A program made the translations under genes and the position numbers. A stretch of 64,000 nt of DNA from Callaeas wilsoni (lineage: Eukaryota > Chordata > Aves > Passeriformes > Callaeidae). The stretch is taken from positions 62,001-126,000 of the forward strand of contig VWPU01017876.1 in NCBI GenBank assembly GCA_013398955.1, written 5' to 3'. Under the pieces are notes generated by a model. The model was not told where the DNA came from. It searched no databases and saw only the letters and a list, made by a program, of their open reading frames with translations. Each line of letters opens with the position of its first letter. Positions within the stretch are counted from its first letter, which is position 1. Of this stretch, positions 11,961 through 25,580 are shown piece after piece.

Positions 11961-14519
11961 ATTAGGAATGTGTAGGCTTTAGGCTGAGATTCTTCAAAAC
12001 TATCACAAAATAACCGACAGAAAAAAAAAAAAACCAACTATGTGAATAGCAGCCCCAAACCAGAATAAGGCAAATTCACTCTATGGCGCTGGAAATTCCA
12101 ATGAATGACCATGCTGTGGGGGAATTAAAGAGGAAAAAGTATTTTGTTTGCGCTTCTGCCATAATATGCTATGCATCACAACAGTCATTTTCTGCATATT
12201 AGCAGTGATAAAGTTGTCACTGCTTTTATTACTCCGAAAATTAGTGTCTGATTTTTCTTTATTTGTGTAAAGCTTCTCTGAAAATGGTGTTAATGTTAGC
12301 AGAAACACTTCTATAACACTCTGTAATGTTGAGTAGTTTTCTGCACAGCAACTATTTACAACATTTAAGCCTTTTTCTGTATTTCTGATGTAGTAAGTAG
12401 CCATATTTATAGTGTTTGTGTCAATGATGGATTCTTTTTTGTTTATTTTGCAGTTTGACCATGTACAGATTCTGTAGTGTTTCAGTCTGCATGGTTTTAA
12501 CTCAGATTTGTTAAAATCAGACACAAAAAACATTGCTACAAGACAAGAAACTAAGAGACTTATACATCAGTGTCAGGCTGAGCACCAGGATAGCCTTTTG
12601 AGCTCTCTCTCAAGCTGTGTGTGCAGCACACTCATGCAGTGAATCTGAGGGCAAGGTGCTGAAGCCCAGGTGCAAAGCACAGGGAATGCTCCTGCCTATG
12701 CAAGCGTAGAAGCTTGGGAAAGGGTAAGGCACGAGTGGCAGGTTTTTTGTCTGCTCTGCCAGCTGAGCGCTTCTGGGGAGCACCCAGTCCGCTGCTGCGC
12801 TTGAGAGGCCCTGTGGATGGCCCTACAGCAAAGGTCCATAGGAGAAGCTTGAAATTCCAGTGGCCTCACAATTGTTCCTTGCGGATGGTAGAGATGGTCT
12901 TCTACCTTTAATATGCAGTGTATAAAAAGTGATATTATAGTTCTTCAGTTTCTGAGCTCTGTACTCTGTGTTCTTCTTATTTTTCAATGTGCAACTCTTC
13001 ACACCCTGCCAGGGATGTGTTGGCTAGATTATTTAAAACAAACTTTGTGGAGATTTTTCCTTTCATGTTAGTGAGGGGAAACAACCGGGAGATCCAGATT
13101 CTACCATTTTTAAAGCACTAGTACTTAGAAGAGACAGTACATCTGTGGTGTATTATTTATTAAATTATATTTTATGATTCTTTTGTGTGAACAAATCAAA
13201 ATTGACTGTTTTGCCAATATTAATTCCCCTCTGGTGCATCTCACAGTGCAGTCTCTTCCAGGGACAGGTCCAGTTCCTCAGGGAAGTAAATAACTCAATG
13301 ATTTACTGATAAAGCCACCCAGTACATATATCACCTATGTCTCATACATCACTGTCACAGGCAACAGCTTGCCTTGCTAAGTGATTCTGTGTTGCTCTTT
13401 TTGGACTTCTTTCTCATGTAATCCAATCATTCTACAAACCCCACATAATTTTGCTCATGCTTATATGAGCGGATTTAGTTTTAAAGTGCAATTCTGTAAA
13501 CTTGACTATAATAGTTGTTGTGAATTTATAGGTGGCTTATCTGTGGGAAAAATGTTGATAACTACCAGTAACTGGGACATGGATTCTTCTCATGAATTTC
13601 AGGATGGTTCTCCAAATCTCTTAGAACATTTTAAGGTTTCTGCTCTGATGAGACAGTTTCAAATCCAAAGAGTAGTACTTACATTTTAAAGATTAAGAAT
13701 AAAACATGGATGATTTAAGACTATATATAAATTACTGTTAAAAAAGTGTCAGGTATTTCAAGTGCATAAACAGCTTCAGTTTTGAGACTAAACTTGAAAA
13801 TCTCCATGGACCAGCCAAAGATGCTTAGCATCTTGTCAATAGCTCTTGCAGTAAAAGTTATAATCAGGTTCAGAGAGATTTCCACATTATTTATAGTTCA
13901 GACTTTCTTCAAAGAAATGTTGCCCTAAATTTGAAAGAGATTACAATTGCTGATCTCAGCAATAAGGCTTGGATTCATAACACCTGAAGGCATTACACTG
14001 ACCTACAGCAAGAACAACTTAATCAAAATCCAGGATCTGAACCTACTTATCTTGAATTCTGCCCTCTGAAAACAGCAAGGATGAAGGGGGAGTGTTTTCT
14101 ACTTAAATGAATGCATTCAGCCGTCTTAATTCATTGCATCCAGGAATGGTATCCCATCTAACTCCAGGTATTCCCTTAAAATGCCTCAGCTGAGAGTGTA
14201 GTCCGAGGCTTTTTACACTGTGAGCAGGGAGATATGTCCCCCCAGGATGCAATTCAGATAATCTGATTTATGGCTATGGCCATAAGGCTCAGGAGCGTTG
14301 GGGTAAAGGCCTCTTCAAGACATGCACACTCATGTCTCCACTGAGAATAAGAGTACCTGGATTGCCTAAATCAATTTGGATTTGTTTTTACAGCCGCAAG
14401 GAACAGTGCTGGTAGTTTGGGAGGGACAATATAAAGGATGGTTCAGGGCCTGTCTTTTCAGTTAAACACATCAAACATCCTAAATATCTGTATTTACCTG
14501 ATTTTACCTCTCGTTATCC
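11961..14519. other. Non-coding stretch, nothing recognised
   Basis: About 2.6 kb. A poly-A run sits at 12021-12033. A minus-strand frame of 150 codons (12081-12533) has no recognisable domain and biased AT-driven composition. The 12580-12900 part is somewhat richer in GC. I see no repeat or RNA gene that I can name. Confidence 0.5.
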
Positions 14520-14978
14520 TCATATATCATTGCTTGAAACTTGAAGCGGGAAAGTTTTACTTTTACACTGTAGTAGATCCTTTATGCTGCCTTCCCCATC
14601 CCTTGAGGAGCCCCTTGAAGAACCAAAACTGCTTGACAGTTCTCCTGAGCTACTTAAGTTGTAGGGCTGCTCTAGGTCTTTAATACCAGATGTTTTGGCC
14701 TCTCTTTGGATATCTGAGTCATAAAAGATAAGTGAAGGCTGGGAGACCAGGCTAAGTGTGGTGTCCCCCTTGCCCACTCTGCTGAATTGCTGGCATGTTC
14801 CATAGCTGTATTTTGGGCTCCTTGGGTGAGGTCTCCCCAGCCACCTCAGTTCCAAGGCACTATCTGTGGGCAATATGGGCTGCAGTCTGTTGGTGTCACT
14901 TGACCTTGGACCAGGGATTGCTCCTTGCTCTCTTTTTTTAGCAGTGGCAGTGATATGTGTGTAGCTACTTATGACCAC
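14520..14978 (-). other. 152-codon open frame of unknown status
   Basis: A continuous minus-strand frame with a methionine start. Its C-terminal third is serine/glycine-rich (SSSGELSSSFGSSRGSSRDG, roughly residues 109-128) and matches no family I recognise. There is no visible signal peptide, membrane segment or zinc-binding pattern. The region has higher GC than its flanks, which favours chance open frames, and I did not find a convincing promoter or splice context. I consider a real exon unlikely. Confidence 0.1.
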
Positions 14979-16739
14979 AAAACATTACACATACATGAAA
15001 TTCAGGCTTTTTTCCTTCCCTGGCCCTGACAAGTATCCTCAGAATGGAAACCCTTTATCTGTACATGCATCAATGTTCTTTCTTTACGGGGAACATGTAG
15101 CACCCAGGTGACCTGTCACATGCTGTGCTGGCTCAGGGCCGCCCCTGAGGCTGGTTGGACCACACAGACCTTCGGTGGCGTAACATTCCCATGAAGCTGG
15201 TGTCGACAGAGTGGAAAATGAGAACATTTGCTGGGGAACATATTCATCCTTAAGTTGACATTTAACCTCCTTTTAAGGAGGAAATGCTTAATTTTATTAT
15301 TTTTAGAAGATAATAGGCTAGAACACAGATTCCTACAGGATGGTAGACATTTCCTGACTGAAGCTTGTGTTTTGCAGTCACTTACTAAACTATTTGTGAC
15401 TCATTTATGGTGCTTCCTCTTGCGCAGGGACATGTTCTCCATGGATGATTTCACTGATGTCAGAATGAAATAAGGTGCAAGTGAGAGCAAATAACACAGC
15501 AGTATTTGTTCCCGGTCAGAAACTTTCACTTCTACAGACTCTGCTGTCTAAAATCGATGATACCTATAAATTGACAACAACGGAAAAGGGAGCAAAAGTG
15601 TGTTGCTGCTTTGTTGAAGATTACACAGAGCTAGTAGTAAATCCTAAAGGGATGCTTCCCGTTTGACTGGCGGTTAAACAAAGAGAAAGCTTTCAGTCTT
15701 CATTAAAAAACCAAAAATCAAAAAGACCCCCCACCACCAAAAAAAGCCACAATGAAAAAAGCCCCAGACAGTATCAACTGAGTGGGTGAGTATAACTTGG
15801 TGTCAGATGTAAGCTGATACTGGAAATGTGTTTGGAAGGACAAGCAGAAGGGCACATATCTCCAAATAGGAAAAGGAGCTGAAGTTGGGTTTCTCTTCAA
15901 AAGATATTTTTTTAAAAACAAGGTATCTAGACATGCTTAAAAAATATATTTATAGTTTGAGTTCATGTGAAATCCATTCCTAAATATGTCTGAAAATGTA
16001 TTTTTTCCTAGGTACGTATCTTTCAGACAGGAATTTTATTTGCAGCATATTTTTCTTTAAAGGGTTTTTCATTTCTGCATAAAAAGCTTATTAATTATTT
16101 GTAACTGCTTGCCATCATATTCTGATAATAGAGGCCTGGTTATGGATAATAACTACCACATCCCTATTTTGGGTCATATAGATTATATATATATATGCAT
16201 GTATATATACATATATACATATACAATTCCTGGTGCAATATTACCCAAAGCATCTCCTTTCTCCCTGTACACAGGACCAAAAGTGCAGGCACATCATTTA
16301 TTGATAAGACAAAAAGAATGTAATGAAATTATCAATGTTCTTGAATTAATTATGAACATGATTAAGAAAGCTAAAATCTCAGGAGCCAGGATCTCATTAC
16401 CCATTCAGTCTTAGGGATTGCTTTCATTCAGCAAGGCAAAAAGGCTTTGAGCAGTCCCACAATTGCCTTAGTCTCATTTATTTGTGGTAGTATTAAGGTT
16501 TATTTGTTTTCTGGTTTGCACTTCTTCTGAAATTATTTCTCTTAGTTTTTTCATTTAACAAAATGTTCCTTCCTGTGCTACAGACGAAAGTGCCTATAAG
16601 GCCTACACAGGTTCTTCAGTCTGCAAACCTCCCTTTGAGAACATTTCTTTCAACTCACATTGCTGGAGCTCCTAAATATCTTTCAAGGTAAGTCTGAGAA
16701 TGTAGCCAAAAAAGTTCTTTCAGATTTATGTCTGCAGCT
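14979..16739. other. Non-coding stretch with a (TA)n microsatellite
   Basis: This is mixed-composition sequence. 15040-15200 keeps several CpG dinucleotides and could be regulatory. Short plus-strand frames (63-101 codons) show no domain. The only named feature is the AT repeat at 16183-16225. Confidence 0.5.
16183..16225. repeat. (TA)n / (TACA)n microsatellite
   Basis: Alternating TA steps interrupted by gcatg and ac pairs. The repeat is self-complementary and could form a cruciform. Confidence 0.9.
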
Positions 16740-17230
16740 GTACTATGGTACTGTCTGATTCCCATTCAGCTCGGAGCCTTAATGACATCATTATTACGCT
16801 GTCTGAACCAGATTTAACTTGGAGCCTGCACTATATTGTTACTTATCTTCCTTCCTATGTGGGAGATTCAGTATTAATTTGTTTAAAAAAATAATAATGA
16901 GCAGGCGATGATGTCGCAGTGTTTCAGATACAAAACTTTCATAAACTGGGGAGACCGAATCAGTGTTGGATACATGCAAGCATATCTGTTTTAAATTAAT
17001 TTCTGAGTCTAAACAAGTACAGTCAGGTAATGCTTTTCTTGCACAATTGTCTGAATGAGAAATGTGATGTTCAGCTGCCTTATTTAGGGAGTTATAATGC
17101 ACTGTATTACTTAGTAATTTTGTCTTTTTCTCTTTACAAGGCCCTTCTAAATTTCTTTTTATTGCAAGGTTTGCCCCCGAATAAATGTCTGAATAATGGG
17201 CTGTAGTGATTAAATTCTGGAAGTAGCCCT
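16740..17230. promoter_or_regulatory. Candidate conserved non-coding element
   Basis: This block of complex, non-repetitive sequence carries several CpGs (near 16772, 16797, 16908 and 16915) and AT-rich homeodomain-like cores in a CpG-poor neighbourhood. 16900-16920 contains 'gcgatgatgtcgcag', and 17000-17100 has several TAAT cores. A 131-codon minus-strand frame spans it (16839-17234) but shows no domain. The composition is what one expects of a constrained distal element, but conservation itself cannot be seen from one genome. Confidence 0.25.
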
Positions 17231-18989
17231 GCAAAAATAATGCACTAAGGATTTTTGAAAATGGAAATAAAATCTAGTTAGCTAAGAAGCAGAGATCTCA
17301 CAGACTACAAGGTTTTAGTGGGGCTTTTTTGTTGTTGTTCTCCTTCTATTATCAGAAGTTTGATATGTCTTTTTTTTTATCATTTCTGGATTTTTGTGTT
17401 CAAAAAGAAGAGAGGATTCTGTAGCCCTATATTTGGTACAAGCTATTATCTACCAGAATAGACCAAGGACAGCAAAGAACATATTTTAGATTTAAATAAG
17501 TGCTGTCTGTGACAAACAAAAAAGATTGATTCTGGTTGTTTTCTCCATAATGCTTTGATATAGTGTTTTACTGCCTTTCCTAATCTCAGTTAATAAATAT
17601 AAGTAAAATTCAAGGCAATTAATTTGCTCAGAGTATGTACATCACCTAAATGGGACAGTCAGACTGAAAAAACAATGATAATGCCTTCCCTCCCTCTTGG
17701 TAACCTTGAAATGCAGGATTACATTTACAGCCTGGAACAAAAAGCCTGTACAAATACTGCTGTTCTTCTGTTCCTGTAGGTCTGCAGACCTACCAAATGG
17801 CAGTGTCTTTAAAGAAATAAATGTAGAAGAACTTTTGTTAAAACTGACACCTGAAAGTCATTCATACTACTGACATATGCATTCTGTGGCAATTATAAAA
17901 CAATATTCTTGTGTTTTTTTAAGATTCAGGGATGTAGGTTCTTTAAATTTATGTCTAAGTGAAAAATTTTGCCCTCAATACAATTCTTTGCTGTCTGCTT
18001 CAAGATTTCATATTTTATTTAAAAAATGGCTATTGAAGATAATTTGATACTCTTAAAAACTATACTCCATTGCTCTGGGCCTAGTTTTAGCATTCATTCT
18101 GAAAATGTTAAAGCAATGTATGATATAAAGAACATAAATTTTATTGCTGAAACAGATAGAAGAAAAAAAGGATTTTTCTCTTTTTAAGATTTTTTTGAAA
18201 TGGTACTGAAGGTAGAGCTTTTCAATTTCATCTCTTTCTGAAGAACTGAAAATATCTCAGCCTGTTTTCATATTTCTCTCCCATACCAGCCCTAAAAAGC
18301 AATATTCTGTAGATGCAAGAAATTGATCAAGTTACAGAACAGCTTCCAGTGTTATCAAGAGAGAGAACTTCAGCAGCATATTTTTAGGTGCCATCTCTCC
18401 CTTTAGCATTTGGATATTTTCTGATGCTCAAGCAAAATAGTTTGGAAGATCAAATTTATTATCTAATAAAAATATCCAGCTACCAGTAAAGACAGGAGTA
18501 AATAAATAGTTTGTCACCTGTATGGTATGAATCTTGAAAATAAACCTATTTCTTTAAACTATATTATCATAGGAAAATACACTGTTTTGTTTTATTAATG
18601 TTGCAATATATTTCTAATACAAAATTCATGCTGATTTTGTTATCTCAAAGAGTTCACGTTTGCATAAAGTACTGCAAAAGCACTTACTGAACTAAAATTA
18701 CACAGTTTAATAGGAAATGTTTAAATCAAAGAATCGGTAAGAGTGTAACCTTTTGCATTTGTGGAGAATACTAAATTACACTAATTAAAATAGTTCATAT
18801 GTGTAAGGGTTTTTATTTGCTCTGTGAACCTTTGTAATGCAGACAGGAACAGAAATGCTGACTTTTTGCATGTGTTTACCCTATCCAATATTTTTTTTAA
18901 TTTCTGGTAGGGAGTGGATTTAGGCTAAGGGTAGGAAAGTATGTCACTGGGGAAGGGTTATGGGAGGATTACAAGGTCAGGCTCTCAAC
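17231..18989. other. AT-rich non-coding stretch, nothing recognised
   Basis: About 1.8 kb, strongly AT-rich, with short homopolymer runs and no open frame above 60 codons. I see no repeat family or RNA gene. Confidence 0.55.
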
Positions 18990-19560
18990 AAGCTCCGAGA
19001 AAATTGGGATGAGAAACAAGCGGCTTGTTTGCTAAAATCCAAATTTCTTTTTCCTTCTTATTATTATTCAGAGGGATAGTTCAGAAATAAAGGCAATGTC
19101 TCCAAAATAAGTCACAGGGGAATCCAAGAAGTTCGAGCTCCTCAAATTACGCATGCTGATTATATGTCACTTCGATCCCATTAACTCCTAAGACACGAGG
19201 GACTGACTGTTGCAATCAATAATTTAGCTCAGACTGACTTTGGAAAGAGCAGGATCAGGCCCGGGATAATTGTGAAGGTGACCATTTAGTGCGTACAACT
19301 GCTCGAGCTGAAGTTAGCAAGTAGTGAGAGGGTGTCAACAATGTGCGTTGTTTATGCGCTCTCCTAATCTCTGGAAATGCCGTGTTTGTCTGGCGGGCCT
19401 CTCCTGGCTGGGAGTGGATTGGCATTTCCCAGCTGTGTCAAACTGAGTGCAGTGCGTTTTTTGTCTTTCTAAATACTAATCAAAAAGTAATGCTTAGAGA
19501 CCTCTGTTATCTAATTACTGGCCAAATTAGCAAATCATCATTTAAATGAATTACATTTGG
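18990..19560. promoter_or_regulatory. Strong candidate enhancer / conserved non-coding element
   Basis: This is the most regulatory-looking patch in the window. I count 14 CpG dinucleotides between 18996 and 19457, against very few in the kilobases on either side. It has no repeats. Motif-like content includes CTAATTA (19511-19517), a perfect 12-base palindrome TCATTTAAATGA (19538-19549), an AACAAT SOX-like core (19337-19342) flanked by a short inverted repeat, a GGGATAATTG core near 19263, and a CAGCTG E-box near 19430. A 68-codon frame (19343-19549) crosses it without domain features. From composition and motif clustering I infer a developmental enhancer; the target gene is not in the window. 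Confidence 0.4.
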
Positions 19561-22500
19561 AATGTTTAAAAACTGTTTCACCCCCTTACTTCTTAAGACA
19601 TATAAAAAAATATAAGCAATGCTTTTAAGGATTTTTAACTAAAACTTGAGAGGAAATCTCCATTGACATAAAGTGAAAACACTAGAAATTAAAATAGCTG
19701 TGACTTGCTAAACTGCTGACTTATAACAATATTTTCATTTTACTTTTGGAAATTCAAGAAAAGTTACAATTACATTTTCCATTGCAAAGAATAAAAATAT
19801 CTTTACAGGCAAATAGAATCTGAAGACTGCCTTCCAGTAAGTGTTTTGCCAGAAAATTGTGGTGAACAGTATTTAAATGTTGACTTTTATGAAAATATAG
19901 ATTTTCAGACAAATTGACAGCAAGATGATTTTAGACAGGCTCAGTTACATTAATTCCTTCTGCATACAGTATCGTAGTTTAGTTCAAACCAGAATTTTCA
20001 AGAATATTAAATTTTACTATTGCACAGTATTATGTCTTTGCAGAGTGACAAGGTTTTAATACAAGGTTGTTGTTTTGTTTTTTTTTTTTTTAAAGTGGCT
20101 TACGGCATTGTGATGTTTTGTCCACACTTCTGCTGCTGCTACTACTTAGATTCAGTGCATGTCACATCTGGTAGCATAGAAACAGTTTGCATTACTTTCG
20201 AAAGAAATAGTCTTGTGAGGAGGTCAGCTTTGTTCTGAAAGGGTTAATCAGAACTACCTGCTTTAGATTGATTTAAATCAGTAATGGATCTGCTCATAAA
20301 GCTGCTGTTACTAGATATTACACTGCTATCTTAGTCCTTTGATAGCCCTGATAAGAAGTGCTTACCACAGAGGATGCTCCTAAAGGACAGATATTGTTTC
20401 CTGTACCTCAGGGAGTAAAACGCCATACTGCTGGATCAGGAACTTTTACTAACAGCAAGTAAATTCAGGCCTTATCAAGTTACAGCACAAACTGCACTCA
20501 TGTTTTATTATTCTCATTAGAGATTTAAGGACTAATTCCAGTTGTTAGCACTTAGCAGTTTAATGTTTTCCATAGATAAGAATTAAGATTCTTCTGGGGG
20601 ATTTTTTTGGTTGTTTGCTAAAGCTTGCAAAATATAATGCAGTAATGCACTTACTTTGAGGTAATACAACTGGATTTCCTAACATTTTTAGGGACAAGGC
20701 TCAAAAAATTTAAATCTAATAACTGAATTTTTCAACTCCAAAATACATTCCTTTTCAATCAAATAGGGGTTTAGAGAGCTAAAAAAGGCAGATTTTGCTT
20801 TGAAAAAAATATGGTACCAATATTGTTAGTACTTCAGCTTTTCTATGCATTACTAATGCTGATGCAGATCAACAAAGTTAAGAATTTCAACATGCAGAAA
20901 ATTATTAATTGAAGCAACTTATTACAATCCCTTCTTCACAAGCAATGAAGTTGTATTATTGAGTCAGAAAAGGAGGAAAAAAGGGTTAACTAGGTTCCTA
21001 CTGAAATGACATGTTCAAAGAGATAGTAAATCTTAAATTTTCCATCCATTAATTTCTCAAGAGATTCATGAAGACATGAAATTGAATTATGTGAAACAAA
21101 TAGTGATATATTTGCATTAGGTCCATGAAGGTAATGATGTCAGAGGAATGAATCTGTGTTTTTGCCCGTTAAGGTGACTTGAAACAAGCTGGAGCTTCAT
21201 TACCTCAATTTTCCAAGTTTGATTTGGTTTGAGAAACTAAGATTTGGGATCTTGCAGGGGTTTTTCAGAGCTGTGCAGTGCTACTAATCCCATCCATAGT
21301 AATGGCAAACAGTTTTTGTTCACAAAATCATCACTCTGATGCATCTGGTCAGTTTTTTGAAATTAAGCATTGGCTCCCCCATGGCTTGTCAGTCTCCATG
21401 TCTCCCAGTCATTCTCTCAGATCACAGATATTGCAAGTACTGCAGGCAAAGTTATATAACCTTGCACCTTAGGAAGTTCTGTTTGGGTACCTAAGTCTAC
21501 TTATCTAAATAATTAATATAATTTACTATAATCCTGCTGGATCCAATAATCATAATTTCCAGTCCTCACATGTTAAGAAATTTTGATGCGTGTTCTTACA
21601 TTTGTTGTATTCTGTCTGGGCATGTTTCTGTTTGGTTCCTCTTTTAATTTTCTGTCTAACTCATTGGACACATCCTATTGGAAACGTTTTCCTTGGCTGA
21701 TATTACCTCATAAAGTCAGGCTCTGTAAGAGCATCACAGCAAATCAATGATAACTGTTGTTAGTAATTGATCAGCTATGACATTGCATTTGGAAGACATT
21801 TTTCACGGAGTAGCAATACCAGGAATAATAGGATAAATCTCATTGACTCAGAGGCACATTTCTACACAAGCTTCTAAGTAGGAGTATTTCAGTATTGCTT
21901 TCAGCTGGGCTATACAAAAGGTAATTTCTTGAATAGTTTACTTTCTATAGCAATGTGAAGCTTGCTATTGGTACACTTCACTACGATGCAAAAGTGTTTT
22001 CCTCTGTTAGTTTCCTTTTGAAGTTTAAGGTTGTACTTCTTGCAGTCATGTTATTGGGTGTAATCCTTCCCCATATAAAAAATTAATTTATTATGAGCAT
22101 TTCCCACTAGATATCTTGGAAAACTTACATATAGCTGTTCTGTGTCCAAAATGCTGTTCAGTAGATTTTCCAAAGCACCCAGGTAACAGCTGGCGCAGGC
22201 CATGTGCCAGCCTTGACAGCCCATATGCTCTCTTTAGTGCTGTAATTATCTCAACACAAAACTCTGATAACCCAGTCTACAGGGTCCAGTTTCACTAGGT
22301 TAAATTGACTCAGTGGCTTTGTTAGTAAGTTCCTTTGGCACAGTAAGAACTTCATCAAGACTTTAACTATTGTGGCAGGCTTGGAAAACCAATATGACTG
22401 CTTAGTTTCAAGACAGGTGTCTTATTAACCCTAGGAGACTGTAGGTTTCAGTTCATTATAGCGGCACCCAGCAGCACTGCTACAGTTAAAGGTCTGTGGT

Positions 22501-25379
22501 TGTTTCCATTATATGTTCTCCTTTTCCAGAAGACTTTCTGATTCCTTTGGTTTAAGCTGCTTTGGGCTATACTTTGGCATACGACTCCTCAGCCTAAAGG
22601 CATTTTTCTTTTCCAACAAAATTTGATCAAATTTGCTTTATTTGTTGGGCTATTTTGTTGGCTGTTTGGTTGTTTGGTTTATTTTTAATTAGGATAAGAG
22701 GAAAAAAGAACACTTTGCTAAGTTTTTATGCTGTTTCAAACTTGAGAAGGTTATGAATATTTCTCTTTCTAAAATAAGCACTCTGAGTGTCATGATTTTG
22801 TGCAAATTTGTTAGGCCAAAAAAGACCATGAGTAAAATAAATTAGGTTCTACTGTATTCCAAATTGTAAAGAAGGAAATTGTGTGAAAGTCAACTCAACA
22901 ACTGTTTTTCTCTTTTCAATTATTCTGTATGGACCAGAGGAGAATATGTTCAGTTGCATGAAGTTATCCAAAGTTCCTTCCAATACTTTTCCAATGCTAA
23001 GCCAAAGCGCATGAAGAGACAGTAACAGACCTACGATTTATGTCTGACTTGTGTGCTACCTGTACTGGTTCAGTTCCTTGTGGACAGGTATTAATGTCAC
23101 CACTGGATCTTGGATAGTGGCTGATATGTGTGGGTTTCAACCAAAGCCAAAATAAATCAATGAAATCTTTCCATTAGGCTTTTGGTTTGGCATTTAGTGC
23201 AAATGATTAACTAGGTGTGGTCCCTGTGATTCAAACAGATGAGAGGTGAGCATGAAGAAAGCTAAACTATTGCCTGCACAGTGCAAAGCTAGGTCAAAAG
23301 CTACTTGCCTCGTGTATTCAGAGCCCTTATTGATTCTCCCAGGGTAAAGAATCTTCTTCTTCCTTACACAGGCAAGGTAAGTTACAGCCCCTGGCTTGGT
23401 AGATGATAGCTCTCTGCAGTCCTCTGCTTAGCAAGCTGACCTTTTCCATTAGTGCAGGAGTATAGAACAACTTTTAAAGCTCTGTGAATTGTTTGCTACC
23501 ACTTGCTGAAAGGAGGTTGTTGAAGTCAGGAAGTGAGCAGACTCTGGCTTCACTCTGCTGGAAAAGAAACACAAGGACTCTCGTTATCGAGCTGTCTTCC
23601 ACAGGTAGTCAGGCAACTAAAGTCATCATTTATATGTTGTCAGGAGAACTTACCAAATTTATTGACTTGAACATTATTCTCTGCAAATAAGTTCTAGCTG
23701 CTCTCTTCATATTATAATTAAAACGGCAAAGACTTTAATCATTTATGAAATTTTAAACTACATACTGAATATAAATGTATCATTCAATGTGATAGAATGA
23801 ATTAAATTCATCACTGTCAAATAAATGTATGAAAGATGAAATATCTCTCATCCCACATCATTATCCAATGAAAAGGTCTGTTTTCCAAGGCGGTAGTATA
23901 GCATATGATTTGTATCATCTTTAGTGCCTTTCCTGCAAATGAGGCTTTCAAAATACCTTTAAAAAGTATATTTTTCAAAGATTGTGTTTTTAATATCAGC
24001 TAGGCTAGGCCAAAACCTTATATTAAAAGCTGACTGTATAAGGAAGCATTTTTTTTATTAGTACTGAGAGCAGTGTCAACCATCCAGTGAGTTGGGCAGA
24101 GCCTTTCTTTCATTATCTAATGGAGAGGTTTCTGTCAGTCCCATGTCTTTTAGGTGAAAAAAAGAGATGGTCTGTCCTCTGCCTTATGCTCTGCTGTCCC
24201 ACTGAAATTATGTCCTACTGCAGAAACTTTGAAGCTGTTGCAAGTAGAGGACAGGTTTGGCTTGAGTGGAAGCTCCAGCATCAGTGATAGAAAAGAGGAC
24301 CCTGCATGGCAGCTCCCATGCAGTCACAGTGCTGTGACACTGGGAAAAACTTCTGTCTCTGAGGGAAATTTCCTCTGCTTTCGGTTGATTTTATGTGGTC
24401 ATAAGATTTGGAAGTGAATCTACAGATCATTGCATGAGGTCATGCTCTTGTCAGAAAGAATCAATCTGAGGAATAAAATATGGCAAAATATCTCATTTGC
24501 CTCATGGAGCTGTCCCTGAAAAAAAACCTCATCCAGGTTCTATTTGCCCTTCCACATTTTCACAAAAACAGCTGGAGACCGAAGACAGGAAAACTCTTTC
24601 TAAAGACCTGACTGATACTCTTTTTGAAATTGTCATTCTTACCTGGAACTTTTCCTTTCTTGACACGTTAAATTTATAATTTTTTCTTGGAATCAGTTTA
24701 TTGCTCTGCATCTGACTCCTGTAAACTCCTGTGAGTGCCTCCTGTCTTCTCTGTTTTCCCAGTGACTCCTGCAAATCGTCTTGCCCTTATAGACAATCAA
24801 ATGATGAGGTTCAGTCTCTCAAACTGAGGCAGCACTTCTGGAATCTTGGGTTCCAAAAGCCTACAAAGTACCAATATCGAGACCCCCTCCCTATACCAGC
24901 ATCCTTCAATGGATGGGCAGTTGTCTTGGAGAGATGGATTGTGACAGAGCCATTTTTTTCAATTACTTACAGATTTAAGCTTATGCGTGCTGGACACTCA
25001 TCTTTATGAAAGAGCTCAAGATGTAGAGGTCATTGGACAATCATCAGATGGTGTATTTTGGACTCCTGCTTGAAACTCTAAATTGTCAAAATGATTCTGC
25101 AGAGGGGGCTGGATCCAGTCTCAGTTCATTTCAGATGTAGATTGTATTCAAATCAGTGACCTACAATTTATTCTGAGTTGACAAATACTTAAATTAATGA
25201 AGCAATCACTGTCTTGAATAATGCCAACAATACATTCTGAATTCGTAGTTAATATGCCAGTGGAAAGAAACGAAGAAAATGGAATATATTTAATGTTTCT
25301 CATTTGTGTTAGAGGCATCACCCTCCTTTTTCACAGGTAGCATAAATTAGATGCTTTTCACTGTATGTATTATTTGTAT
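19561..25379. other. 5.8-kb non-coding stretch, no gene recognised
   Basis: This is unique-looking, AT-rich sequence. A T-run lies at 20067-20091. Overlapping short plus-strand frames at 24087-25009 (60-92 codons) coincide with slightly higher GC and have no recognisable domain. A few CpG-retaining segments (near 22190 and 23310) are too short to call. I found no LINE, LTR or RNA gene. Confidence 0.5.
20067..20091. repeat. Poly-T run
   Basis: A short (GTTTT)-like lead is followed by 14 consecutive T residues (20078-20091). I see no target duplication or adjoining retrosequence, so it is probably a simple homopolymer. Confidence 0.85.
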
Positions 25380-25580
25380 AGTATTTGGCCGTATATCAGG
25401 ATGAAATACCGCTCTCTAATTAGCTCCTTCCAAGTACTTACAGTTACCCCAGGCTGGTGATCACCCATATGAAAGCAAATGTGGCCCTGGCGATGGTTTG
25501 TACACGCGATTGTACAGCCACAGTAAAAATCTTTCTAAAGCTTTCTTGTGGCTCACAACCACAGTGTGAGCAGTAATTGT
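25380..25580. promoter_or_regulatory. Candidate conserved non-coding element
   Basis: This 200-base patch keeps five CpGs (around 25389, 25410, 25491, 25505 and 25507) and contains a TCTAATTAGCT homeodomain-like site (25415-25425), two TGTACA half-palindromes bracketing 'cgcgat', and a hairpin GCTCACA/TGTGAGC (25551-25557 with 25565-25571, 7-base loop). It is complex and repeat-free. Regulatory function is an inference from composition. Confidence 0.3.

Noticed and set aside
12081..12533. 150-codon minus-strand frame
   Set aside because: AT-driven composition, no domain, no promoter or splice context; kept only as a remark in the surrounding stretch.
15475..15666. 63-codon plus-strand frame that reads somewhat like a protein
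   Set aside because: Too short, no family resemblance, and no good splice sites that I could tie to it.
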